This document shows positions 6,775 to 14,485 of a DNA stretch of 15,682 nucleotides, one piece after another. This DNA comes from an uncultured Chlorobiota bacterium (lineage in GTDB: Bacteria > Bacteroidota > Bacteroidia > Bacteroidales > JAADGE01), in the NCBI GenBank assembly GCA_947311125.1, contig CAMZKI010000179.1, positions 1 through 15,682 of the forward strand. Direction: 5' to 3'. The position numbers and the translations under genes were made by a program. Positions within the stretch are counted from its first letter, which is position 1, and the number at the start of each line of letters is the position of its first letter. Below the pieces are notes generated by a model that made no database searches, was not told the DNA's origin, and saw nothing but the letters and a program-made list of their open reading frames with translations.

Positions 6775-8292
6775 CTAATTGTTTTCTTGAGTTTCTTTTA
6801 ATATTTTTTCTCCTTTTTCTATTGCATCCTCAATTGTTCCCACAAGATTAAATGCTGCTTCCGGATATTTATCCACTTCTCCGTTAATAATCATATTAAA
6901 GCCTTTAATGGTCTCTTCAATCGGAACCAGAACTCCTTTTAAACCGGTAAATTGTTCTGCTACAAAGAAAGGTTGAGATAAGAACCGCTGAACTCGTCTG
7001 GCTCTGTGAACAGTTAATTTATCTTCTTCCGAAAGTTCGTCCATTCCCAAAATAGCAATAATGTCTTGCAATTCTTTATATCGCTGAAGTATGTTAATGA
7101 CCTTTTGTGCTGTTTCATAATGTTCCTTGCCTACAATATCCGGGGTTAATATTCTTGATGTTGAATCTAGCGGGTCAACAGCCGGATAAATTCCGAGCTC
7201 TGCCAATTTTCTGCTTAAAACAGTGGTTGCATCTAAGTGAGAGAAAGTTGTAGCAGGAGCCGGATCCGTTAAATCATCGGCAGGAACATAAACTGCTTGA
7301 ACAGAGGTTATTGAACCGTTTTTTGTTGAGGTAATACGCTCTTGCATTTCTCCCATTTCAGTAGCCAAGGTAGGCTGATAACCTACCGCAGAAGGCATTC
7401 TTCCCAACAAAGCGGAAACTTCCGAGCCTGCCTGAGTAAAACGGAAAATATTGTCGATAAAAAACAAAATATCATTACCTTTTCCCTCTCCTTCTCCGTC
7501 TCTGAATTTTTCGGCAACCGACAGTCCTGATAAAGCGACTCTTGCTCGGGCTCCGGGTGGTTCGTTCATTTGACCGAAAACCATAGAAACTTGCGATTCC
7601 TTCAGCAACTCTTTATCTACTTTTGACAAGTCCCAGCCTCCTTCTTCCATTGATTTTTTAAATTCATCGCCGTATTTTACAATGCCGGACTCAATCATTT
7701 CACGAAGAAGGTCGTTTCCTTCTCTGGTTCTTTCGCCTACCCCCGCAAATACCGACATCCCGTCATAACCCTTAGCAATGTTATTAATAAGCTCCTGAAT
7801 CAAAACGGTTTTTCCAACACCGGCACCGCCGAAAAGACCAATTTTACCTCCTTTTGCATAGGGTTCAATTAAATCAATAACCTTAATACCTGTATAAAGA
7901 ACCTCTTTATTTGTTGACAAATTCTTAAAAGCAGGGGCTTCATTGTGAATAGGATAACCATCGGACTTGTCTAATTTATCCAATCCGTCAATGGTGTCTC
8001 CGACAACATTAAGTAAGCGTCCTCTTACTTTTTCGCCGACAGGCATTTTTATGGGAGCTCCCGTTGCTCTTACTTTCATTCCTCTTTGAAGTCCGTCGGT
8101 AGAGTCCATAGCAATGGTTCTTACAGTGTATTCTCCTATGTGTTGCTCTGCCTCAACAACAAGCACTTCTCCGCTATCAGTTGTTATTTCCAGGGACTCG
8201 TGAATATCCGGGAGTTTATTTCCTGTTTTCTCAAAACTAACATCAATTACCGGTCCGATAATTTGAACTATTTCACCAAAAGTATCTGCCAT
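6775..8292 (-). CDS. atpD: ATP synthase F1 beta subunit
   Basis: This is the catalytic subunit of F1, which makes ATP from ADP and phosphate at the cytoplasmic face of the inner membrane. It has 505 residues. The P-loop is GGAGVGKT at 155-162, the catalytic glutamate lies in GVGERTREGND (Glu187), and DELSEED and RRVQRFLSQPF follow near the C-terminal domain. A charged stretch at about 204-234 (from IVKYGDEF to DKELLKES) lengthens the protein compared with the ~460-residue E. coli subunit and is typical of Bacteroidota. Only atpC follows. The a, c, b, delta, alpha and gamma genes are not in the window, which matches the split ATP synthase loci known in this phylum. A strong promoter lies just upstream on the minus strand. 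Confidence 0.98.
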   Translation of the reverse strand: MADTFGEIVQIIGPVIDVSFEKTGNKLPDIHESLEITTDSGEVLVVEAEQHIGEYTVRTIAMDSTDGLQRGMKVRATGAPIKMPVGEKVRGRLLNVVGDTIDGLDKLDKSDGYPIHNEAPAFKNLSTNKEVLYTGIKVIDLIEPYAKGGKIGLFGGAGVGKTVLIQELINNIAKGYDGMSVFAGVGERTREGNDLLREMIESGIVKYGDEFKKSMEEGGWDLSKVDKELLKESQVSMVFGQMNEPPGARARVALSGLSVAEKFRDGEGEGKGNDILFFIDNIFRFTQAGSEVSALLGRMPSAVGYQPTLATEMGEMQERITSTKNGSITSVQAVYVPADDLTDPAPATTFSHLDATTVLSRKLAELGIYPAVDPLDSTSRILTPDIVGKEHYETAQKVINILQRYKELQDIIAILGMDELSEEDKLTVHRARRVQRFLSQPFFVAEQFTGLKGVLVPIEETIKGFNMIINGEVDKYPEAAFNLVGTIEDAIEKGEKILKETQENN

Positions 8293-8326
8293 TTTTCTGT
8301 TTGTAAAAAATTTTTTAAATTAACCG

Positions 8327-8358
8327 CAAAGATAGTATTCCTATTACAGAGTTGCAAA
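8327..8358 (-). promoter_or_regulatory. Bacteroidota-type promoter for atpDC
   Basis: Read on the minus strand: TTTG (8358-8355), a 20-base spacer, then TATCTTTG (8334-8327), a perfect TAnnTTTG. The -7 box ends 34 bases before the atpD ATG, predicting a leader of under 30 bases. It shares the intergenic region with the divergent gltX promoter. Confidence 0.75.
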
Positions 8359-8428
8359 TTTATTTAGGGATATTAAAATCTCTTTTTTAAGAAATTAAAA
8401 CACATTATAAAATATTGTTTTTGTATTC

Positions 8429-8460
8429 TTTTGCAAACCTTCTATATTAGATTATTTTTG
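8429..8460 (+). promoter_or_regulatory. Bacteroidota-type promoter for the gltX operon
   Basis: TTTTG at 8429-8433, a 19-base spacer, then TATTTTTG at 8453-8460, a full TAnnTTTG match followed by CAGAAA. The predicted leader to the gltX ATG is about 80 bases and AT-rich. I see no convincing attenuator or T-box-like structure in it. Confidence 0.75.
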
Positions 8461-8548
8461 CAGAAACTTAACAAAGGTCTTACCTGATAATAATTTTTAA
8501 TACTATTACTTTTTGTATGACCATTAATGAATAATAATAAATAATCTT

Positions 8549-10093
8549 ATGAAAAATATGCACAAAAAAGTCAGAGTACGATTTGCCCCGAGTCCTACCG
8601 GTCCGCTTCATATAGGAGGTGTAAGAACGGCTCTTTTTAACTACCTTTTTGCCAAAAAGCATAACGGAGATTTTCTGTTAAGAATTGAAGATACGGATCA
8701 GGCACGTTATGTCAGCGGTGCACAAGAGTATATAATGAACTCGCTGAAATGGTGCGGAATAAAGATTGATGAAGGAATCAATGAAGGCGGAAATTTCGGA
8801 CCGTATAAACAATCAGAAAGAAAAAATATATATAAAAAACACATTCAAATACTGCTTGACAACAAAAGTGCATATTACGCTTTCGACACTCCGGAAGAAC
8901 TTGATTTCATGAGAAAAAAACTGGAAAATAGCGGATCTTCCGTAAGACATTATAATTTTCAAACCAGAAAAGAAATGAAAAATTCATTTACTTTATCGGA
9001 AGACGAGGTAAAGCAGAAAATAAAAAGTGGTCACCCTTACGTTGTGCGTTTTAATATTCCTGAAAATGAAGAAATTACGGTAAAAGATATAATTCGCGGA
9101 GAAATAAAGGTTAACTCTTCCCAACTTGATGATAAGGTTCTTTTTAAATCTGACGGACTGCCCACATATCACTTGGCAAATATTGTAGACGATTACTTAA
9201 TGCAAATTTCCCATGTTATAAGAGGAGAAGAATGGTTACCGTCTCTGCCTCTGCACGTATTGCTTTACAGAAGTTTCGGATGGGAAAATAAAATGCCCGA
9301 ATTTGCCCACCTCCCGTTATTGCTGAAACCAAGCGGTAAAGGAAAGCTAAGCAAACGAGACGGTGATCAACTCGGATTTCCGGTATTTCCTTTGGAGTGG
9401 AAAGACTCTGAAACAAACGAAATATCTGCCGGATACAGGGAAAGCGGATACTTGCCGGAAGCTTTTATTAATATGCTTGCTCTTCTCGGATGGACACCTG
9501 AAGGCGACAGGGAAATATTATCACTTGAAGATATGATATCAGAGTTTGATTTAAACAAAGTTCATAAAAGCGGGGCAAGATTTTCTCCGGAAAAAGCAAA
9601 ATGGTTTAATCAACAATACATTATAAACACTCCCGATGAAAAATTAACAGATTTGCTGTTGCCGAAAGTTGAAAAAATTTTTCCCGACGTTGATGCCTTG
9701 TATGTTGAGAAAGTAGTAGGTTTAGTAAAAGAAAGAATGCAGCTTTTAACAGATTTTTTTGAACAAGCGTCATTCTTTTTTGAAACCCCGGAAAAATATA
9801 ACCCGAAAGTCGTAAATAAAAGATGGAAAGAAGATACTCCGAAATTAATGTCCGAGATTTATGACATACTTAAAAATATTCCGGAAATAAAATTTACGGC
9901 AGAACATACAGAGCAAGCAGTAAAAACATTTATTGAAAAAAATGAACTGAGTTTCGGAAAAATACTCAATCCTCTCAGATTGGTCTTAACCGGAACCGGA
10001 GGCGGTCCGCACCTTTTTGATATTATTTCTGCTATAGGAAAAGAAGAAACATTGTTTAGAATTGAAAAAGGAATACGAGAGATAAAAAAATAA
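8549..10093 (+). CDS. gltX: Glutamate--tRNA ligase
   Basis: A class I aminoacyl-tRNA synthetase that charges tRNA-Glu with glutamate in the cytoplasm. The catalytic core opens with FAPSPTGPLHIGG (12-24, the HIGH motif). The KMSKS equivalent is KLSKR at 266-270, followed by DGDQLGFPVF. LLRIEDTDQAR (43-53) and PTYHLANIVDD (205-215) are further family blocks. Length (514) fits the family, and the C-terminal anticodon-binding helical domain is present. The sequence cannot show whether it is discriminating or also mischarges tRNA-Gln. I took the ATG at 8549; the ATG at 8558 would trim only three residues. It leads the operon gltX-TatD-like-tcdA-barrel-ubiX, and the next start is 2 bases after its stop. 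Confidence 0.97.
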   Translation: MKNMHKKVRVRFAPSPTGPLHIGGVRTALFNYLFAKKHNGDFLLRIEDTDQARYVSGAQEYIMNSLKWCGIKIDEGINEGGNFGPYKQSERKNIYKKHIQILLDNKSAYYAFDTPEELDFMRKKLENSGSSVRHYNFQTRKEMKNSFTLSEDEVKQKIKSGHPYVVRFNIPENEEITVKDIIRGEIKVNSSQLDDKVLFKSDGLPTYHLANIVDDYLMQISHVIRGEEWLPSLPLHVLLYRSFGWENKMPEFAHLPLLLKPSGKGKLSKRDGDQLGFPVFPLEWKDSETNEISAGYRESGYLPEAFINMLALLGWTPEGDREILSLEDMISEFDLNKVHKSGARFSPEKAKWFNQQYIINTPDEKLTDLLLPKVEKIFPDVDALYVEKVVGLVKERMQLLTDFFEQASFFFETPEKYNPKVVNKRWKEDTPKLMSEIYDILKNIPEIKFTAEHTEQAVKTFIEKNELSFGKILNPLRLVLTGTGGGPHLFDIISAIGKEETLFRIEKGIREIKK

Positions 10094-10095
10094 AA

Positions 10096-10752
10096 TTGCC
10101 GGTGGTTCAATTTGTAAACATACACACACATAATTTTAATGATACCGGTTTATCAATCATAAATCTTTTTCCTGAAGACATCAAAAAAATAAAAAAAAAT
10201 AAATTTTATTCGGCAGGAATACACCCTTGGAAAGTCGGCAACATAAATGTTTACGAACAGTTACAACAAACCGAAAGGATTTCAAAACAAGAAAATATCC
10301 TTGCTGTAGGGGAAATTGGCTTAGACAAGCTTTACCCTGATTTCGATTTACAAAAAGAAGTTTTTCTTAAACAAATTAAGATTGGGGAAACTGTCCGAAA
10401 ACCGATTCTTGTCCATTGCGTAAAAGCATATTCCGAGTTAGCCGAAATTATGAAAAAAGAAAACATAAAGGTCCCGGTCATAATTCATCGTTATTCCGGA
10501 AATATTACGATTGCCCGGCAACTTATCAGGTTCGGATGTTATTTCTCTTTCGGGCACGAGTTGTTTAATACAAAATCAAAAACTCCGGGTGTTTTTAAAA
10601 ATATTCCCTCAGAAAATATTTTTTTGGAAACTGACGATGCAAAAACTGATATTAAGGATGTTTATAAAAAAGCTGCAGAAATAAAAAATGCTGATACAAA
10701 ACAGCTTGTGATAAGTGTTTTTGAAAATTTCAAAAAAGTATTTAAAAAATGA
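10096..10752 (+). CDS. TatD-family metal-dependent hydrolase, short form
   Basis: A TIM-barrel metal hydrolase of the TatD family, whose members are mostly DNases acting on 3' ends. Counting from the TTG, all the usual metal ligands are visible: HTH (His10, His12), Glu73 in VGEIGLD, His107 in LVHCVKAY, His131 in IIHRYSG, and Asp180 in LETDD. GIHPW (41-45) is also typical. At 218 residues it is about 40 shorter than E. coli TatD, the loss lying in loops rather than in the core. There is no usable ATG. The start is either TTG at 10096, two bases after the gltX stop, or GTG at 10102, which would give the more usual spacing before the HTH. The stop overlaps the tcdA start (ATGA), implying translational coupling. 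Confidence 0.85.
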   Translation: MPVVQFVNIHTHNFNDTGLSIINLFPEDIKKIKKNKFYSAGIHPWKVGNINVYEQLQQTERISKQENILAVGEIGLDKLYPDFDLQKEVFLKQIKIGETVRKPILVHCVKAYSELAEIMKKENIKVPVIIHRYSGNITIARQLIRFGCYFSFGHELFNTKSKTPGVFKNIPSENIFLETDDAKTDIKDVYKKAAEIKNADTKQLVISVFENFKKVFKK

Positions 10753-11465
10753 TTTCCGAACAACATTCGAGAACTGTTTTATTGCTCGGCGAAGAAAAGT
10801 TTATAAAACTGCAAAAAGCACACGTTCTTATTACAGGTTTAGGAGGTGTCGGAGGGTATGCGGCAGAGCAAATTTGCAGAGCCGGAACAGGCGAAATTAC
10901 AATAATTGATGCCGACAAAGTTCAGCAGAGTAACATAAACCGGCAAATAATAGCCCTAAACTCATCTTTAAATAAAAATAAAACAGACCTGTTTTATGAC
11001 AGACTTAAAGATATAAATCCGGATATAAAAATAAATACAGAAACAGTTTTTATCAATTATGAAAACATTGAGAGCTTACTGAAAAAAGCAAGTCCGGACT
11101 ATGTTGTCGATGCAATAGACACACTGGCTCCCAAAACAGCTCTTATCCGTGCCTGCATCAATATGAAAATTCCTCTTGTATCGTCAATGGGTGCGGGAGG
11201 TAAACTTAACCCGGAAAAAATACATATTTCCGATATCAGCAAAACGTATAACTGCGGGCTGGCAAGAATGCTGAGAAAGCGACTTCATAAATTCGGAATA
11301 AGAAACGGTTTTAAGGCGGTTTTTTCTTCAGAAAAAGTTGAGCGAAACGTAATTATAACAGAAGAAAGCAAAAACAAAAAAACCAATGCCGGAACAATAT
11401 CTTATATGCCGGCAATTTTCGGAATGTTTTGTGCTTCTGTTGCTATTCAAGATTTAATTGACTAA
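10749..11465 (+). CDS. tcdA: tRNA threonylcarbamoyladenosine dehydratase (TcdA, ThiF/MoeB-type E1 fold)
   Basis: An ATP-dependent E1-like enzyme predicted to cyclise the threonylcarbamoyl group of t6A37 in tRNAs that read ANN codons, giving ct6A. The nucleotide-binding loop is GLGGVGGYAAEQI (30-42), followed by IIDADKV (52-58) and the NINRQ arginine block (62-66). AIDT (122-125) and SSMGAGGKLNP (145-155) are characteristic of the TcdA branch rather than ThiF or MoeB. Cys169 in YNCGLARML is a candidate functional cysteine. No CxxC zinc pairs of MoeB/ThiF are present, and no sulphur-carrier gene is nearby, both favouring TcdA. It has 238 residues against 268 in E. coli. Start ATG overlaps the preceding stop by four bases. 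Confidence 0.88.
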   Translation: MISEQHSRTVLLLGEEKFIKLQKAHVLITGLGGVGGYAAEQICRAGTGEITIIDADKVQQSNINRQIIALNSSLNKNKTDLFYDRLKDINPDIKINTETVFINYENIESLLKKASPDYVVDAIDTLAPKTALIRACINMKIPLVSSMGAGGKLNPEKIHISDISKTYNCGLARMLRKRLHKFGIRNGFKAVFSSEKVERNVIITEESKNKKTNAGTISYMPAIFGMFCASVAIQDLID

Positions 11466-11487
11466 ATTTGGAAATAATTTTAATAAA

Positions 11488-12012
11488 ATGAAGCAAACCC
11501 TGTTATTTATAATAATATTTGTTTTGCTTACGCCCGAAAGCAAAGCCCAAAGAGATTTTTCCGGAGGTCTGTTATTCGGTATAAGTGCGTCGCAAGTAGA
11601 CGGAGACGCACAATACAAATACAAAAAACCGGGGCTTATTGCAGGAGCTTACGTTCTGAGACCCCTTTCCGAAAGAGCGGCATTAAAAATTGAAACTTAT
11701 TACATCGGAAAAGGTGCTGTATTAAATGAAACTCTTACGGACGGAACAACAGTACAGGTTTTTAAAACAAGTTTGCATTACGTTGAAATGCCCTTTTTAT
11801 TTAATTTTGAAATATATCCTAAAATTGAAATTGCTTTGGGAATAGCTCCGTCATACCTATTCTATGCAAAACAAACCACTTACAGAATGACGGTTCCGTA
11901 TTTTCAGGAGACATTAAAAGAATTTGACTTTCAGCCATACGGAGAATTGAATTTTTATCTTACGGATAATATCACTACAAGCGTTCGGCTTTCATATTCG
12001 CTTTTTAATTAA
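11488..12012 (+). CDS. Small outer-membrane beta-barrel protein (PorT-like), apparently cut by an in-frame stop
   Basis: The protein begins with a signal peptide (MKQTLLFIIIFVLLTPESKA, cleavage before QRDFSGG). It continues with alternating aromatic/hydrophobic beta strands typical of the 'outer membrane beta-barrel' (PorT-like) proteins of Bacteroidota: GGLLFGISASQVDGD, RAALKIETYYIGKGAV, YVEMPFLFNFEI, IALGIAPSYLFYA and TSVRLSYSLFN. I chose the ATG at 11488; a TTG at 11458 in frame would overlap tcdA and bury the signal peptide. The frame stops at TAA 12010-12012 after 174 residues, but the same frame then continues for 22 sense codons that read as the missing last strand. The encoded product probably lacks the C-terminal strand needed for barrel closure and recognition by the BAM machinery. 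Function otherwise unknown. Confidence 0.75.
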   Translation: MKQTLLFIIIFVLLTPESKAQRDFSGGLLFGISASQVDGDAQYKYKKPGLIAGAYVLRPLSERAALKIETYYIGKGAVLNETLTDGTTVQVFKTSLHYVEMPFLFNFEIYPKIEIALGIAPSYLFYAKQTTYRMTVPYFQETLKEFDFQPYGELNFYLTDNITTSVRLSYSLFN

Positions 12013-12081
12013 AAAAACGACTCTATGTCAACTTTTTACAATAATAATTTAAGCTTGGTTTTCTTTTATAAAATTAAATAG
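12013..12081 (+). pseudogene. Detached C-terminal strand of the barrel gene, beyond an in-frame TAA
   Basis: Read in the same frame as the upstream barrel, these codons give KNDSMSTFYNNN followed by LSLVFFYKIK, then TAG at 12079-12081. Alternating hydrophobic/aromatic residues near the end are what a last outer-membrane strand should look like. The frame is kept across the TAA, so a single base substitution (for example from CAA, GAA or AAA) explains the break better than an indel. The TAG abuts the ubiX GTG start directly, so the original gene would have ended right at ubiX. Confidence 0.6.
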
Positions 12082-12660
12082 GTGAAAAAAAAGAAAATAG
12101 TTGTTGCAATTACCGGAGCATCCGGAATGATATATGCTCACAGACTTTTAAAACGTCTGAAAACAGAAGAGCTGCAATCTCAAATTTCGGAAACGGCTTT
12201 GGTAATATCAGAAAATGCCGAGAAAATATTTAATAGTGAAACAGAAGTAAACAAAGCCTCCGACACAGGCTTCCCGGTTTATAAAAACAATAACTTTTAC
12301 GTATCCTTTGCTTCCGGGTCTTCAGCTTTTGATGCTATGATTATAATACCCTGCTCTATGGGAACTTTAGGCAGAATAGCATCCGGTGTTTCTGAAAATC
12401 TTATAGGGAGAACGGCAGACGTAATGCTGAAAGAACGCAAAAAACTGATTTTGGTTACGCGGGAAATGCCCCTGAATTTAATCCACATAAATAATATGAA
12501 AACCGTTACTGAAGCCGGCGGTATTATTTGCCCGGCATCTCCTGCATTTTATAACAACCCGGAAACAGTTGAAAATATTGCAGATACCGTTGTTGAACGT
12601 GTTTTAGATTTGGCGGGATTCGACATAACGGCAACAAGGTGGAAAACCCTTAATTATTAA
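12082..12660 (+). CDS. ubiX: Flavin prenyltransferase UbiX
   Basis: This enzyme joins a dimethylallyl group from dimethylallyl (mono)phosphate to reduced FMN, making the prenylated-FMN cofactor used by UbiD-type decarboxylases. Its 192 residues match the family's usual length. Seen in order: the FMN-binding GASG (12-15), IIPCSMGTLGRIASG (88-102), NLIGRTADVMLKER (106-119), LVTREMPLN (124-132), and CPASPAFYNNP near the C-terminus (150-160). The start is GTG at 12082, the only position that keeps the first beta strand and GASG. No ubiD gene is in the window, so its client decarboxylase lies elsewhere. The stop codon overlaps the stop of the convergent thioesterase gene. Confidence 0.95.
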   Translation: MKKKKIVVAITGASGMIYAHRLLKRLKTEELQSQISETALVISENAEKIFNSETEVNKASDTGFPVYKNNNFYVSFASGSSAFDAMIIIPCSMGTLGRIASGVSENLIGRTADVMLKERKKLILVTREMPLNLIHINNMKTVTEAGGIICPASPAFYNNPETVENIADTVVERVLDLAGFDITATRWKTLNY

Positions 12661-13076
12661 ACATTTATTTTTCTTTTATAATCTTCAAATTTTTTAAAAA
12701 ATAAATCTGCAGCAACAGGTTTGCGGTTTTTCAATACAACAGCTGTAACTTTTGCTCTAATAATCAACTTGTTATCTTCTTTTCTGTAAATATCCTGATT
12801 AAAAATTATTCTTACATTTCCCTTTTTCTCATAGTTTAATTTACAAATAAAAGTATCTCCGCTTCTAAGCGAAAATTTATAGTCAATTTCAACTCTGTAA
12901 ACAACAGGGTCTGTGTTTTGTTTATGAAGTTCGGCAAAATCTAATCCTGCGGCAAGCAAAAATTTATGTCTCGTATGCTCTAAGTAATTCTGATACACGG
13001 CATTGTTTACAATTCCCTGAATATCACACTCATAATCACGAACTTCAAATTCCGTTTCAAAAATATAATTCGCCAT
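12657..13076 (-). CDS. Hotdog-fold acyl-CoA thioesterase (4HBT/YbgC-FadM type)
   Basis: A 139-residue hotdog-fold protein predicted to hydrolyse acyl-CoA thioesters in the cytoplasm. The signature is YECDIQGIVNNAVYQNYLEH (15-34), with the usual catalytic Asp18, then the long central helix and strands DYKFSLRSGDTFICKL and KLIIRAKVTAVVL. The substrate (short-, long- or aryl-CoA) cannot be read from sequence. It is the last gene of a minus-strand operon, 18 bases after the panB stop. Its own stop (12657-12659) overlaps the ubiX stop (12658-12660), and no terminator fits between the two genes. Confidence 0.88.
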   Translation of the reverse strand: MANYIFETEFEVRDYECDIQGIVNNAVYQNYLEHTRHKFLLAAGLDFAELHKQNTDPVVYRVEIDYKFSLRSGDTFICKLNYEKKGNVRIIFNQDIYRKEDNKLIIRAKVTAVVLKNRKPVAADLFFKKFEDYKRKINV

Positions 13077-13094
13077 AGCTTTCAGTCCCGGTTT

Positions 13095-13910
13095 TTAATA
13101 TTGTTCTCTTTCGTTGGGAAAATCTCGTGAGCGAACATCTTTAACATAAGCCGAAACAGCTCCTTTTATTTCAGAGGACAAATCGTGATAACGGCGTAAA
13201 AAACGGGGAGAAAACTCCTGTGTAATACCCAACATATCATGAATTACCAAAACCTGACCGTCAACACCGCCGCCGGCACCTATTCCTATAACCGGAATTT
13301 TAATGCTTTCGGCAACCTCCTGAGCCAATTTTGCCGGAATTTTTTCCAAAACAACAGCAAAACATCCGAGTTCTTCCAGCAACAGAGCATCTTTTCGCAA
13401 GCGTTCTGCTTCTTCGTCGTCTTTGGCTCTTACAACATAGGTTCCGAATTTATGAATCGACTGAGGAATAAGACCTAAATGCCCCATAACCGGAATTCCT
13501 GCAGACAGAATACGAATAACGGACTCCTTAACCTCCTCTCCGCCTTCAAGTTTTACTGCATGGGCTCCTGTTTCTTTCATAATACGAATAGCAGAGTCTA
13601 AAGCGTGTTTTGAGTTTCCCTGATATGTTCCGAATGGTAAATCAACAACAACTAATGCTTTTTCTACTGCCCTTACAACAGATTTTGCATGATAAATTAT
13701 CTCGTCTAAAGTAAGAGGTAAAGTGGTTTCGTAACCGGCCATAACATTTGCCGCCGAATCTCCCACAAGTATAACATCAACACCGGCTTGGTCGACTAAT
13801 TTTGCCATTGAATAATCGTAAGCTGTAAGCATTGCAATTTTTTCATTTTTCAACTTCATTGCCTGTAAGACATGAGTTGTTATTTTTCGGGCTGTTTTAT
13901 GTATTGACAT
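13095..13910 (-). CDS. panB: 3-methyl-2-oxobutanoate hydroxymethyltransferase (ketopantoate synthesis)
   Basis: This enzyme transfers a hydroxymethyl group from methylene-tetrahydrofolate to alpha-ketoisovalerate, the first committed step of pantothenate and CoA synthesis. The barrel enzyme's blocks are intact: LTAYDYSMAKLVDQAGVD (28-45), ILVGDS (47-52, metal ligand Asp51), VVDLPFGTYQ (88-97, Asp90), VKLEGG (119-124, Glu122), GHLGLIPQS (143-151), the VLEKIP segment with the catalytic Glu189, and IGIGAGGGVDGQVLVIHDMLG (208-228). The length of 271 is normal. panC and panD are not adjacent. It is the third gene of the minus-strand operon, 9 bases after the orphan membrane protein stop. Confidence 0.96.
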   Translation of the reverse strand: MSIHKTARKITTHVLQAMKLKNEKIAMLTAYDYSMAKLVDQAGVDVILVGDSAANVMAGYETTLPLTLDEIIYHAKSVVRAVEKALVVVDLPFGTYQGNSKHALDSAIRIMKETGAHAVKLEGGEEVKESVIRILSAGIPVMGHLGLIPQSIHKFGTYVVRAKDDEEAERLRKDALLLEELGCFAVVLEKIPAKLAQEVAESIKIPVIGIGAGGGVDGQVLVIHDMLGITQEFSPRFLRRYHDLSSEIKGAVSAYVKDVRSRDFPNEREQY

Positions 13911-13919
13911 ATTAAAATT

Positions 13920-14462
13920 TTATAAAGTTTTGTTTTTTGTACCTTCCGAATCGGATATTTTAGGCTCTTTTTCTGTTATTATTACATGAGAATTTTCATA
14001 TTCTTTTTTTGGCTGAATAAAGTTTTTAAGTGACGGCTTATTAAGAATAAGGGCTATAAAAATAATTCCGAACATATACAAGGGCTCGGTCATTTTGTTA
14101 AGATATACCGCAAGCAATATCAAGGCTCCGGAAAATTCGTATAAAGAATAGTTAATAATCAGGTTGAAAAAATAAATATCAATTTTTTGCTTTAAAAATT
14201 CTGCTCTTTGTGCTTGTTTTTTTTTGATTTCATAAATTTTATATGCCAATGGTATAACAGCTGTTACCACAAGGTAAGATATGTATAAAACTATAGTGTA
14301 AAAATCATTGGAAGACGCAGTACTTTCTTTTGTGTCTTGAGGTATGAAAAAAAAGTAGGCAACACCCAAAAATACGGTTAACTCAACTATTAAAAACATC
14401 CAAATAAAAGTAAACAATCTGTTTTTTTCTGCTATAAGCCTATATTTTCTTGTATTTTCCAT
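13920..14462 (-). CDS. Orphan four-helix membrane protein, function unknown
   Basis: I do not recognise a family. The 180 residues hold four probable membrane helices at about 17-40, 54-76, 97-120 and 125-141. The loop after helix 2 is strongly basic (KIYEIKKKQAQRAEFLKQK), and a charged tail follows from 145. The positive-inside rule puts the N-terminus, the loop between helices 2 and 3, and the C-terminal tail in the cytoplasm. There is no signal peptide and no catalytic-looking motif. It lies between the FKBP gene (23 bases) and panB (9 bases), so it is cotranscribed with them. The reading frame has the same codon character as its neighbours and looks real. Confidence 0.75.
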   Translation of the reverse strand: MENTRKYRLIAEKNRLFTFIWMFLIVELTVFLGVAYFFFIPQDTKESTASSNDFYTIVLYISYLVVTAVIPLAYKIYEIKKKQAQRAEFLKQKIDIYFFNLIINYSLYEFSGALILLAVYLNKMTEPLYMFGIIFIALILNKPSLKNFIQPKKEYENSHVIITEKEPKISDSEGTKNKTL

Positions 14463-14485
14463 ATTTGTTTTAACGACTGCCGGTT

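Noticed and set aside
8086..8367. Plus-strand open frame across the atpD start and upstream region
   Set aside because: It is antisense to the conserved N-terminus of atpD and runs through its promoter; no domain is recognisable.
8526..8548. AAT-rich triplet run before gltX
   Set aside because: Simple low-complexity leader sequence of a kind seen before several genes here; no regular repeat unit with function can be supported.
11458..11487. In-frame TTG start for the barrel gene overlapping the end of tcdA
   Set aside because: The ATG at 11488 begins exactly at a typical signal peptide; the upstream residues do not look like part of one.
12010..12012. Stop-codon reassignment as the explanation for the in-frame TAA in the barrel gene
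   Set aside because: TAA ends most other well-supported genes in the window, including glnN, gltX and ubiX.
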